DNA of 64,000 bases, from assembly GCA_025093555.1 (NCBI GenBank), contig JAIWNF010000003.1, forward strand, positions 186,001 through 250,000, in the 5' to 3' direction. Positions 39,792 through 49,796 of this stretch are shown piece by piece. Position 1 is the first letter of the stretch. Each line of letters opens with the position of its first letter. This stretch comes from Circinella umbellata (taxonomy: Eukaryota; Mucoromycota; Mucoromycetes; Mucorales; Lichtheimiaceae). The notes below the pieces were generated by a model, which was given only the letters and a program-made list of their open reading frames with translations, ran no database searches and was not told the origin of the DNA. A program made the position numbers and the translations under genes.

Positions 39792-42421
39792 GCAAACCGC
39801 TAAATGACCCGAAGCGAAGCGAAGGGGCTCATATATATTATAATAATAAACATTTATCAAATACACATACTTAAATATTGATTTTCATTGGGTCTGCTTG
39901 GTACACAAACTTTGAATACACACTATCTATAAAAGGAAATATCTGCGCTGAGAAAGAAATCTATTTCCCAAATGTCCCAAATGTCCCAAATGTCCCAAAG
40001 GTTTCCCATGGTGGACTTAGAACAAGAAAAAAAGCACAACCTCAACTGCAGCTTCTTCAACTTCATTCACAAAAGATACTCCTGGTCCCAAAAAAAATTG
40101 ATTGGTCTCTTTTGTACGTCTGTGATCATAGTCGTAAATTGTCTTTCATCCCCCCAGCAACCAAAAAACGTCGAACAAATTTATCAAAACACACTGGTTG
40201 TACTGCAAAAATTAAAGCGACTAAACGTGCTGTTGACGGTATCATTGAAGTAACGTATAATTGGATGCATGATAGTCATAATCCTTTCAGTGAACAAGAT
40301 ATTAAAGAATCAAGACTTCCATTCGATGTTAAGAATTGGATTGAAAAACATGTTGAAGAAAAGAAAGATTGGAGAGGAATGAAAGATTTATTACAGTTAT
40401 CGAACGAAGAAATGAATGAGGTATATATAACTGGCATGTTTAAATATGTAGTCATCTATGATGCGATATCTAACTTGTTGTTTGATTAGTTTGAAAATGA
40501 AATAAATACAGATCCAAATATTTTGAAAATACCAGCAGCTCTCCGCGTACATCGTCATGATATTGTAAATCAAATTCAACAACGTTTAAATAATATTTCA
40601 AGAAAACATCGATTCGACAAACAAAGTACACAAGCATGGATTAATATCCTTAAAGAAAAAGGTTATGATACCTTATTTGAAATTATTAATACATCCGAAG
40701 CTGACGAAAAGGCTAATGGATCTAAAAAAGAATTATTAATGGTTGCGTGGATCGCTCCGTGGCAGAAAAAGGTATGAATTTGTATATTGTTTTTGATTTA
40801 TATTATTTTTGATATATGCTCTTTTACTAATGTTCTTTTACACAGATATTATTAAAACAAGAGGATATTAACCTCGATTCTACACATAAAACATGTGTAT
40901 CATTTTTGTCTGACCATGGTGATTGCTATTTGTTTTCGCTTGTTACTAGGAGTGATGTAACGAACAAAGGTTGTCCTGTTGCTTTTTTTTATTACGAATT
41001 CTGAATCTTCATTTACTATTAGTCGTTGGCTCTCGTGGCTTAAGTTTGAATGTGGTTTTTATCCCAAACGTATTATGATCGATTGAAGTGTAATTGAAAT
41101 GGATGCTATTTTGTCTACGTTTGATACCGAAGTCCAAGTTCTAGTTTGCCATCGGCATATTCGGCGAGCATGGAAAAAAAAGTTAAACAGGTACGTTACT
41201 AACTTAAATAATTTTTGCTTGGATACATATACATTTTCTCTAACAGATCATTGATAGATCAAAAGCTCGATTAGTACTGCAGACTCTAAAGCTTTACGTA
41301 AAAAAGCTCGTGTTTATTTAAGCTCATTGATATATGCAAAGGATCCAGAAGAATTTGATGTAAAGTGGAACGAATTCAGGCAGTGTTACCTTGTTAAAGA
41401 CATGACGTTCTATACATACATGTTTGATTATTATTATCTCAAAAGAGAAAAGTGGAGTAAGGCGTGGCGAGAGGTATGTAATATTATCAAAATAAACTAT
41501 AATTATAACTGCTTTTATTTAATCTTTCAATCATAATAGGGTGCTCAATTCCATACAAATAATCCCATTGAATCGTGGCATAATCAATTAAAAATTCATT
41601 ATCTCAAAAGAACAAGAAAACATAGAATTGATTATATTGTCTGGGTTTTTACTCAAGTTGTTGATTGCGCATATAGACAATCTATACTTCAAGACTTTCA
41701 TGGGTTCGAAGATGTGAGCTTAACGAAAGAAGAAAAAAAACGGCATACAACGGCGTATGAACTTGATGATGATGCCGCCGCAGAATATATTTCAATTGTA
41801 GATGCTCAAAAAGTAAGTAAAAACGCGTTATAAGGACTGTTTCATGTTCTAATGATTATTGAGTAATCTATTGTATATAGATATGTGTAAAGTCGTTCAA
41901 AAAAGAAAATATCAATTATGAAATTGTTGTTCGAGAAGGCGTCTTGCATTCGTGTACCTGTCTTGATTTTTATTTTAATCGTATACTATGTAAACATATT
42001 TTCCTTTGTAATTGCGTCCGTGATATTCCTCTTCATCGTGTTGGTATCTCTCGTTCAATACAACCTGTTAGACCTGTCAACGAAGCTGATAATGAAAAAA
42101 TTGAAGAAATTCGTTTACAAGAGCTCAGAAAATATATCCTATCGAAAATAACGTCATCAGTTGGTATGTTAGACTGTACTTTACTGAATATGACGCCTGA
42201 TCAATTATAAGAGTGTAATCAAGCAACGCAAAATTTGAATAATATTTTACAAAATGTGATACATCCAAGAAATGCAGTTAGAAAACAAAAATAAATAATA
42301 ATTTAATCAACCCACTTATAATATATAAATAGAGACGTAGTCGAGTAACGCGCGCGGCAATTTTCACCTCTTTTTATACCTTTTCCATATCTTCAATTTC
42401 CTTTTTTATAACAAAGCCGCA

Positions 42422-43864
42422 TTGTCATCAAACAAAAAAGAAAAAGCAAACAAAAACGTGTTTACACACAATAAGCTAACCAACGGTATTAGCACCCTAT
42501 CCTCAGGACAACGAGTTCAAAAATCACGTATCACCAACACCACGGTGTTACACGCTTCTAAAATTCTTGGAAACAACAAAGTAAGATTTGCGGACAGTAC
42601 CACCGACATGTACGACGAAAATCAACAAACACATCAACCCAACAGCTTCTCAGAAAATCAGCACCATCCAGCAGAAAATGACCATAGTCAATTAGGATTG
42701 AGCGACATTAGTTCTCTTGTATCGTTCCCCTCGCAAGATGAACTGGATCTTAGTAACGCACCACCTTGGGCTCATATTCTCGATCGCCGCCAAAAAGAAA
42801 TGGCCCAAACGATTGCAGCACAAGAAACAGAGCTTAAAAGTCAACAAGGAAAACTAAAATTATTCCAAAAGCTTATTGACGAAAACAATGCACTCAAATT
42901 TCAACTTGCTGAGGCTAATGCACAGATCCAAACCCTCAAAGCTCTGTCACAGCCAAATGTTACACCCGAGGATGCCACAAACAAAATTCCCGATCAAGAT
43001 CTTCTCCTTACTGGTACATGCGAATCTCAACATGCTCTATCAAACGAAGAATGGGAAAAACGTAAACTTGAAATCGAAGCCAAAAAAAAATTAGAACAGA
43101 AAAACGATGAAGCGCAACAATTACGACAATTTCACCAACTTGACCAGCATCAAATCAAACGTACACAACGATCAAAAACTAAATCAACTTCGTACGCCAA
43201 GATAACAGGTAAAAATCTTCCAGAAAAAAAGAAAATTTCTCAACCACCAACTGAAAAGATGATCAACTGGGCACATCGTCTTTTAACACCAGCAACAGTT
43301 AACACTACATATAAGTTTGTTTATATGGGATCACCTCGTCGAACGCTACACAGTGAAATTCGCAAGGCTCTTCGTTTAGTTGGAGTAGCACAAGAACGGG
43401 TTATCGACATTCAATTCCCAGCCCATGGAATTGTTGGTTTACTAATTCATTCATCTTATGAAAAAGAACTCCGTGACCTACTTCACCAAGCCAAATTAAC
43501 ACCTAAAGATGACTTTAATCCCATCTCAGCATCTACTATTGGAGACCCCACGCTCTTGGCTCAATTGACCGAAGAAGAACGGGCAAAAAAAGCTAAAACA
43601 ATTTATCAAGAACGAATGTTCACAATGTGCTCACGTATGCCAAAAAAACACCTTAGTATTGCAATTCTTCGACACTTTACTTCATTACCACCAACTGATA
43701 CTCATTACATAGCTGTGGAATACTGGACCAAATTCCAAGAAAAACACCCAAAACCAATTTCTCACCGTCAACAACAAATCATAACCATTTCTCATGCGAA
43801 AAACATTTTGTCATCTAGCCAAGAAGATAAGAACGAGGAAACGGAACACATGGAGGAAGAATAA
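42422..43864 (+). CDS. LINE ORF1 protein
   Basis: An open frame of 480 codons begins at a TTG (42422) in GCATTGTCATC. The first in-frame ATG is at 42608 (MYDENQQ), so the true start is either that ATG or a lost ATG one substitution away from the TTG. The protein has a coiled-coil-like segment (about residues 125-180, heptads of Gln/Leu/Glu) and a Lys/Gln-rich linker. From about residue 280 comes a fold with NTTYKFVYMGSP, RTLHSEIRKALRLVG and GIVGLLIHSSYEKELRDLL, like the RRM-type RNA-binding modules of LINE ORF1 proteins. There is no CCHC knuckle. It would bind element RNA and assemble the retrotransposition particle. Its TAA overlaps the ORF2 start by one base. Confidence 0.85.
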   Translation: MSSNKKEKANKNVFTHNKLTNGISTLSSGQRVQKSRITNTTVLHASKILGNNKVRFADSTTDMYDENQQTHQPNSFSENQHHPAENDHSQLGLSDISSLVSFPSQDELDLSNAPPWAHILDRRQKEMAQTIAAQETELKSQQGKLKLFQKLIDENNALKFQLAEANAQIQTLKALSQPNVTPEDATNKIPDQDLLLTGTCESQHALSNEEWEKRKLEIEAKKKLEQKNDEAQQLRQFHQLDQHQIKRTQRSKTKSTSYAKITGKNLPEKKKISQPPTEKMINWAHRLLTPATVNTTYKFVYMGSPRRTLHSEIRKALRLVGVAQERVIDIQFPAHGIVGLLIHSSYEKELRDLLHQAKLTPKDDFNPISASTIGDPTLLAQLTEEERAKKAKTIYQERMFTMCSRMPKKHLSIAILRHFTSLPPTDTHYIAVEYWTKFQEKHPKPISHRQQQIITISHAKNILSSSQEDKNEETEHMEEE

Positions 43865-46800
43865 TGGTAGACCACCTAAAAATCGGTCTATTAAATGCAA
43901 CTGGTGTAGCAAAATCACCAGATGAAATTATTGAATTCTGTAACAATAACAACATCGACCTTATACTTATTACAGAAACTTTTCTAGTTCGCGGGCGACT
44001 TTATACTGACTGGCATCAGTATCACAACTATGCAATTCAACCTAATCCAAAAAAGAGAGGTCAAGGTGGTATATCATTACTTGTACGTCCAACTATTGAT
44101 ATTCATATCCATCACCTCCCCAACATCAACCGCTTCACTTTATCTTTCAGAATTGGCTTATATACTTTTCATGGGCTATACTTACCTCCACCCCCAACAC
44201 TCAATGATAATACAGTAATTGAACTGCTGGACCAGCTTCATATCAACGAATATACTATCATCTTAGGTGATTTAAACGCACGTTCCAAATTACTCACAGG
44301 CGATCATGCCAATAACAACCGTGGACTTAAAGCCTTGGAACCGTGGATTAATCAAAAAGGCTTACATGTCTGGAATGGATCATTGACACGTACACAACCA
44401 ACATTTCGAACAATAGCTGGCAACAGCATCATTGATCTATTTATTTCAATGGAAACTGCTATTATTAATCCAGTTATGAATATTCATGATATGGATTCCC
44501 TCTCTACTCATCATCATTTATGCACCTTTTCCTTTTTTCCACAGACAGCATGGCAACCACTACCACATTCAAATTCAACCCGTCAACACTGGAAGCTTCA
44601 GCGTTTATCTGATCCTGAAGTTCGCCAATTATATATACATAATTTTGTCGATAAAACTGAAAGTCTTTCACAATTTCTCAACCGGTCTTTCAACAGCCCA
44701 CATAGCATCGTGCATGAACCAACAATTGAACAAGTGAGTCATGATTTAATATCAGCAATATACACCTCGCTTGATAACAGCGTCACCCGTAATAAAGCAC
44801 GACCAAAAAATTGGAACAAATATTGGAATGACGAACTACAACAAAAAGCAGATAATCGGAAACGAGCATATCGTCAGTGGCGTCGAGCACCTCGAGACAA
44901 TCTGGTACAAGGCGCAAAGCTCTGGTCAAATTATATTCAGAAAAGTGAAGAGTTCAGCAAAGCATTATCCCAAACACGGCGTCTTTCATGGAAGCAATTT
45001 TGCACTAAGCTCGGCAATGCTCCCCCTAATGAAGCCAACACAGCAATCAAGCGCATGCGTCACAACCGTCGTCCTATTCATCAATACTCTCACCCTGATG
45101 GACCAAAGCAGGTGTCCGAAACAATGGTATCGCATCTCTCAACAGTTTTTGGAGGCGAACGTCAACAACCACAATCCACAACGAGGACAGGTAAATTCCC
45201 TCTTCAACAATATATTGATCATGATACAAATGACGACCCATTCCCCTTCGAAGAAATCGAACACTATATCAGTAAAATGGCACCACGCAAAGCTCCTGGT
45301 AACGATCACATTACTGGAGCTATGCTTAAACCCATAGCACACCGACTTTCTATAATCTTAAGCAATTTTTTTAAGCTATGCTGGTATTGGTCATACATTC
45401 CGATAGCATGGCGCTCAGCACAGGTTATCCCAATCTTCAAAAAAGGTGACCCAACTGTTGCAAGTAACTATCGCCCGATCAGTCTTACTAGTGTATTTCG
45501 AAAATTACTGGAACGCTGCCTACTGCCAAAATTGCTTACCATGATTAATACTCTTGATATTTCTCAAGGAGGCTTTCGCCACCATCGAGGAGCTCTTGAT
45601 CAAGCCTTTTCTCTTAATATGCTGATACGACAATACAAAAAACAATATGACGAACCTTTGATACAAGCATATTTGGACATCCGTTCAGCATATGATGCAG
45701 TAGACCGTGACATCATCTGGTCTATCTTACAAAAAAACCTGACAAGTGCTTTATTTCACCTCGTTCGCCACATGTTTGATGATATTCAGATTGCCGTCGT
45801 CCTGCAAAACTGTAGGTCACGCTATATTTATCCCAAAAAAGGGGTACTACAAGGTTCAATCCTTAGCCCTTTGTTATATGCCGTCTTTATTGATACCTTA
45901 CCTCGCCGACTATGGATCAATATGTTCATTCGATGTAATCAAGCCCTATATTTGCACTCCACATTTATCAAGGGTTCAACGGAAGCATCAGCTCAACACC
46001 ACCGTTCACCTAATCTCAGCACTAGCCAATCAAGAAACACTCACCTCAAGCGCTCTCATACTATTATCTCAGCATTGCTTTATGCTGATGATGTTGCTTT
46101 AATTGGCTCTCCTCAAGATATGCACAGACTATTAAAAATTGCAGAAAAGCATTCAAACGAGCTGGGATTCCAATGGCACCCTGACAAATGTGCCATCATT
46201 GAACCTCCAACCACCACAGCCTCAACTTACCAACTCTATGGTAAATCAATTCCCAAAGTTCAGGTGTTTCAATATCTTGGCATCCCTTTTGATTGTAACG
46301 GCATTAATTCTGATCAACTGGTCAACCAACGAATTACTAAAGCAACAGGCAATATGGAATTATTACGACAAATGGGTATACAGCAATATGGTGTCGGTTT
46401 ATGGCCAGCTATTCCAGTGTATCGTACTTTTGTTAGGCCCGTTCTAGAATATGGATTAGCCATAACAGCACTTTCCGCAAAACAAAAAGACAAGCTTAAT
46501 AATGCTCAAAACAGCTGTATCAAAATGGCTCTCAACCGTAATCGCTCCACACCCTTTCCAACGATTGTACCACTGGCTTTAGCAGACTTACCCTCCATGC
46601 AAAGAAGGACGCGCATCTTACAGCTGAAATTCGTTACTCGCCTACAAGATTTGCCACTTAGCACCATGGCACGCTCTATAGAATTGTCCTTTCTACAAGG
46701 CAAAAATTGTGATAAACAATGGAAACACCTTACGTCAAACAACCCATTTTATCAACTTTACAAGAAATTAAAAAAAGATAGCAACCCTCTCAGTAAAACA

Positions 46801-47313
46801 ATCACCCAAAAACGAGATGAAGAATTTCACACACGTGCGACAAAACGGAAAACAATACGATGTATGCGTCAAAAACGAATGATTGACCCGATTTTGTATC
46901 TGCCAGCTTTTCCCCGTGACCGCCACCGTTTAATTAAATGGCGCATGCATTGGCTACCATCCTATCCACTTAAGAACTGTCGCTGTGGTGTAATCGCTGC
47001 CAACCGAGAACATTATGGCTCTTGCCCACTATTACTCACCCTTCTTGAAGATCTCAAGGGTGCTTTCGGCGATATCCCATCCCTAAGGCATGAACAACAA
47101 CCACTTGACTATATACTCAATCGCCTTCCAAGGTCTGAAGTTGGTCTGACTCTCGGTAAATGGCAAACGGCCTGGCCAGCTCTCATACGTGTACTACGAG
47201 AAATTGACTATTTGAGTCATCCAAACGATGATTTCAACACAGACGAACCAGCACCAGAGGACGCTATGGATATTCCTAACACTCCTCCTACACAATCCCT
47301 ACCTATAAATTAG
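43864..47313 (+). CDS. LINE ORF2: endonuclease and reverse transcriptase
   Basis: A single uninterrupted frame of 1149 aa. Residues 1-225 are an AP-like endonuclease: Glu38 in ITETF, GDLNAR at 135-140, SIIDLFI, and a terminal STHHHL where the family has SDH. Reverse transcriptase spans about 430-760: IPIFKKGD, NYRPISLTS, YLDIRSAYDAVD with Asp605, GVLQGSILSPLL from 660, and the catalytic YADD at 740-743. A C-terminal CxCx8Hx3C knuckle begins at Cys1039. There is no RNase H domain. All catalytic residues I can check are present, so the protein could be active for target-primed reverse transcription. The frame starts at ATG inside TAATG, overlapping the ORF1 stop. Confidence 0.95.
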   Translation: MVDHLKIGLLNATGVAKSPDEIIEFCNNNNIDLILITETFLVRGRLYTDWHQYHNYAIQPNPKKRGQGGISLLVRPTIDIHIHHLPNINRFTLSFRIGLYTFHGLYLPPPPTLNDNTVIELLDQLHINEYTIILGDLNARSKLLTGDHANNNRGLKALEPWINQKGLHVWNGSLTRTQPTFRTIAGNSIIDLFISMETAIINPVMNIHDMDSLSTHHHLCTFSFFPQTAWQPLPHSNSTRQHWKLQRLSDPEVRQLYIHNFVDKTESLSQFLNRSFNSPHSIVHEPTIEQVSHDLISAIYTSLDNSVTRNKARPKNWNKYWNDELQQKADNRKRAYRQWRRAPRDNLVQGAKLWSNYIQKSEEFSKALSQTRRLSWKQFCTKLGNAPPNEANTAIKRMRHNRRPIHQYSHPDGPKQVSETMVSHLSTVFGGERQQPQSTTRTGKFPLQQYIDHDTNDDPFPFEEIEHYISKMAPRKAPGNDHITGAMLKPIAHRLSIILSNFFKLCWYWSYIPIAWRSAQVIPIFKKGDPTVASNYRPISLTSVFRKLLERCLLPKLLTMINTLDISQGGFRHHRGALDQAFSLNMLIRQYKKQYDEPLIQAYLDIRSAYDAVDRDIIWSILQKNLTSALFHLVRHMFDDIQIAVVLQNCRSRYIYPKKGVLQGSILSPLLYAVFIDTLPRRLWINMFIRCNQALYLHSTFIKGSTEASAQHHRSPNLSTSQSRNTHLKRSHTIISALLYADDVALIGSPQDMHRLLKIAEKHSNELGFQWHPDKCAIIEPPTTTASTYQLYGKSIPKVQVFQYLGIPFDCNGINSDQLVNQRITKATGNMELLRQMGIQQYGVGLWPAIPVYRTFVRPVLEYGLAITALSAKQKDKLNNAQNSCIKMALNRNRSTPFPTIVPLALADLPSMQRRTRILQLKFVTRLQDLPLSTMARSIELSFLQGKNCDKQWKHLTSNNPFYQLYKKLKKDSNPLSKTITQKRDEEFHTRATKRKTIRCMRQKRMIDPILYLPAFPRDRHRLIKWRMHWLPSYPLKNCRCGVIAANREHYGSCPLLLTLLEDLKGAFGDIPSLRHEQQPLDYILNRLPRSEVGLTLGKWQTAWPALIRVLREIDYLSHPNDDFNTDEPAPEDAMDIPNTPPTQSLPIN

Positions 47314-48735
47314 CCTATCTTCATACTACTTCATTAACAACTTCTTTCCTCTTTCTTTTTTATTCTTTCTTATTACTTTCCAGTCACACTAAACTTTCTC
47401 TCTCATCAATTTAACTTTTTCCCATACTGGGTTTTTTCAGTTTTATTTTCTACCCCTTATATTTATATGTTCGTATATATTTTACACTTGCTCTTAATCC
47501 TAACGCACCGCAAGGAAGCGACCACAGGCCTATAGGCGAAGGTCCACTAGTCTTCCATCTTAATAAATATAAATTTTAAACTATAATATATAAATACAAT
47601 AAAAATATAGAACCCACTTATACTTTTCTGGATAATATACATAAAATCACTTTGTTAAAATTTTTTGTGATAATTCGAGAACTTTGAATTAAGTGAAAAC
47701 CTTGTTGAAGCATTTCAATAAGAAAATTTTACATGATTCTTTTGTCTAAGTCAAACTAAAATGTATGTACTGGATTCCTACTTCAATTTTATCTCAGCAG
47801 TCCCAATTTGCGGCTCGGGTACCATAAGTGGGGCCAACGGATTTAGTTATTTTGAAAATTGGCCGAAGCGAAGCTGAGGCCAACTTTTAAAGACTTATTA
47901 TATTAAAACTCTCCAATTATGTAACTATATGGCATTTTTTATTGAAAGAGGAGTGATATATAATATGATAAAGAAAAAGTAATATAATCGTGTGTAATAT
48001 CAATAGTTGTGTAATATAAGCTTATATGTATCGGTTTGTCCATTTCGGAAAATTAGATTCACTGTTTGTTATTTTTTAAGAGGACATTTTTCTCGCCCTG
48101 TTCTGCCGATACAAGTATTACTATGCCATATTTTACAATATTTCACGCGTGGTGGTGCACGTAAACCATCAAAGGTACTGGTACTTGAGAAGGAACAGCA
48201 TATGTAAAAGAAAATAGTGGATAAAGGAATTGTTGTGGTACATATGAATTATAAAATATTGCTGGTTTGATTGTATTTATTGTATTACGTATTATTACGT
48301 ACTATTTCGTTTAAAGATGGCGTGACAGTGGAATTAACATGCTTAGTGCTGTGCTGCGTGTCTCTTCTTCTGTTGATGGTAGTGATGATGATGAAAAAGC
48401 AGTTGCTTCATCAAAATAGCTTAAAGTCGAGGTATTTTAAGAGCAGTTCGGTTTTGTGCTTGTGGGATATTTCGCTTTCTCGATGAAGAGAATCATCCTA
48501 TTGTAAAGTTTCGATTTGTTCTTTATAGCTATTTTTCGTGAAATGTATATTTTGGTACTCTTACCATTTGGCGTGGTAATTATGTAAATGTGAAGGTGCC
48601 TTATAAAAAAAATAGACTTCGTCCCATCAAGAAAAGCTGGCCATAATTTTGAAAATCAGGTTGTTGGTTATGTTGTAATTTTTGAGGAAAATATTGTCGA
48701 ATGAGCAGGTTGTATTAGTTGCGTCCAGCCTGGGT
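47314..48735. other. LINE 3' UTR and gene-free spacer
   Basis: The first 250 bases belong to the LINE tail. The rest is AT-rich without a supported gene, apart from a hairpin at 47856-47890 listed separately. Confidence 0.45.
47856..47890. repeat. hairpin with GAAGCGAAGC core
   Basis: AAAATTGGCC and GGCCAACTTTT pair around the loop GAAGCGAAGCTGA. The loop core GAAGCGAAGC also occurs in the GC-rich block near 39811-39820. Confidence 0.5.
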
Positions 48736-49700
48736 TTATACAGGGATAATAGCATGAGCAGCACCTTGACGTTGAGCCATGGATCTATATTGTGATCTAG
48801 CTATATGTGCTGTAGAGCTATGTAAGATAATCAATGAAGCTAAATCAGATAAAGATATCCTATTTCTTGTGGATAGCAATGAATTGTCTGCTGCACGGAT
48901 GTTATAAAGATCCATAAGTGACCAAAGTAGAGTAGAAATTCCAAAGCTTCCATCAGAGTCATCAAGATGAAGGGCGCATTTATGCATCCCTGGTTCATTA
49001 TAAACGGCTGGTAATCCAAGTTATAGACGTAAATCATTTATATGTTGTGTGAGCATACCTCATAATATCCTTCGTGAATCTTACCATGTCTGTTCATTGT
49101 TCCCACCTAAAGCATATAATAATGAATTAGTTTACGCAGTATCATTTTTTTAACCATTGAATATATTTACACCAATGTTATTGCGAAATCAATAACCAGC
49201 AACAACGACATCAGCTAATGCTGGACTAGCGCTTGATTCATTTCTATTTTCTTCTGTAGTTTTATTATCGTCAACAGTGTTATTAGCATTATGTTGGTGA
49301 GCTACTTGGGACGTAGTGTCAATGATATTTTCAATGCTATCTTGTCTATTACTATCCTCTTCTTTATCTTTATCATTACAATCAATTTTATCAAGAATAT
49401 CATCTTCATCAACAGATACATCATATTGATCTTCTTCGGCTGAAGGAACCATTGTGTCAAAAACATTTCACGAAGAGGTAGGTACATGATCATCCCCCGC
49501 TAATAATGATGTTGGTTCTTCCTGTACAGGCGTTGCTATACTATTAATAAAAGCGCTCGACGATGATGAATTATTATTTTTATTATTATCAACAGTCGCG
49601 TAAACAGAGGTAAATGATTTTTTTTTGTTTGCTATCCACTTTTTTAGGACGTCCGGCGTAGCGTTCTACCTCTTTTTTTTTGTAGTTGAAAATTTACTCC
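48731..49700 (-). pseudogene. decayed AT-hook-bearing gene, family unknown
   Basis: Minus-strand fragments in order: AGRPKKVDSKQKK near 49650 (AT-hook-like GRPKK) and an acidic segment with DVSVDEDDILDKIDCNDKD (49189-49452). Then comes a C-terminal block with NEPGMHKCALHLDDSDGSFG and LASLIILHSSTAHIARSQYR, ending QRQGAAHAIIPV-stop (48737-49020). Stops occur near 49020 and 49470, and frames change between blocks. The blocks look like one former protein. I do not recognise it. Confidence 0.4.
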
Positions 49701-49734
49701 ATTGTGAAAAAAAAAACAGAATTGTTCAATGCAC

Positions 49735-49796
49735 TTGAATGAGGTTGAATATAGTTGAATGTAGGTAAATGGAGTTAAATGGCGTTCAATAAAGTA
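49735..49796. repeat. degenerate 10-bp tandem repeat
   Basis: About six units around the consensus TTGAATGTAG (TTGAATGAGG, TTGAATATAG, TTGAATGTAG, GTAAATGGAG, TTAAATGGCG, TTCAATAAAG). It may be a subterminal repeat of a lost element. Confidence 0.55.

Larger units (their letters stand above)
37650..40005. mobile_element. nested 2.36-kb TIR element in the MULE gene
   Basis: Left end GAAATTCTTGGGACATTTGG and right end (reversed) GAAACCTTTGGGACATTTGG form inverted repeats. Both run into subterminal 9-bp repeats of ATTTGGGAC: about seven copies on the left (37657-37718) and four on the right (39964-40000). CCATGG flanks both sides (37644-37649 and 40006-40011) and may be the target duplication. 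The insertion sits inside the FAR1 domain of the MULE. No transposase is encoded inside, so it looks non-autonomous. The interior has two diverged direct repeats, an (AAC)n tract and short passenger ORFs. Frames such as NVPNVP or WDIWD are just the subterminal repeats translated. Confidence 0.7.
37499..42294 (+). pseudogene. FAR1/SWIM MULE transposase, split and broken
   Basis: The N-terminus (37499-37649) reads through WVSSPMELTFHNEYNFNKWF to EEASCHATTM, the start of a FAR1-type zinc domain. The domain resumes after the nested element at 40012 (LRTRKK; WSLLYVCDHS; SKHTGCTAKIKATK; YNWMHDSHNP). Later parts lie at 40490-40771, 40846-41190, 41250-41474, 41540-41811 and 41881-42294. Transposase landmarks are LDSTHKTC (first Asp, about 40876), RIMID followed by TGA (second Asp, about 41082) and NNPIESWHNQLK (about 41562). 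The SWIM zinc finger CTCLDFYFNRILCKHIF is at about 41947. Breaks are a T-run frame change near 40985, the TGA at 41084, a frame change near 41265 and TAA near 42208. Few lesions suggest a fairly young loss. Confidence 0.8.
42340..47560 (+). mobile_element. non-LTR retrotransposon (LINE), nearly complete
   Basis: Two ORFs in tandem (coiled-coil/RRM-like ORF1; endonuclease plus reverse transcriptase ORF2) are flanked by a short 5' region (CGCGCGGCAATTTTCACCTC near 42348) and a 3' UTR. The 3' UTR has a perfect GCCTATAGGC palindrome (about 47528-47537) and an A/T-rich end near 47560. It follows immediately after the MULE remnant. Ends are estimated; I could not define a target-site duplication. 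Confidence 0.75.
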
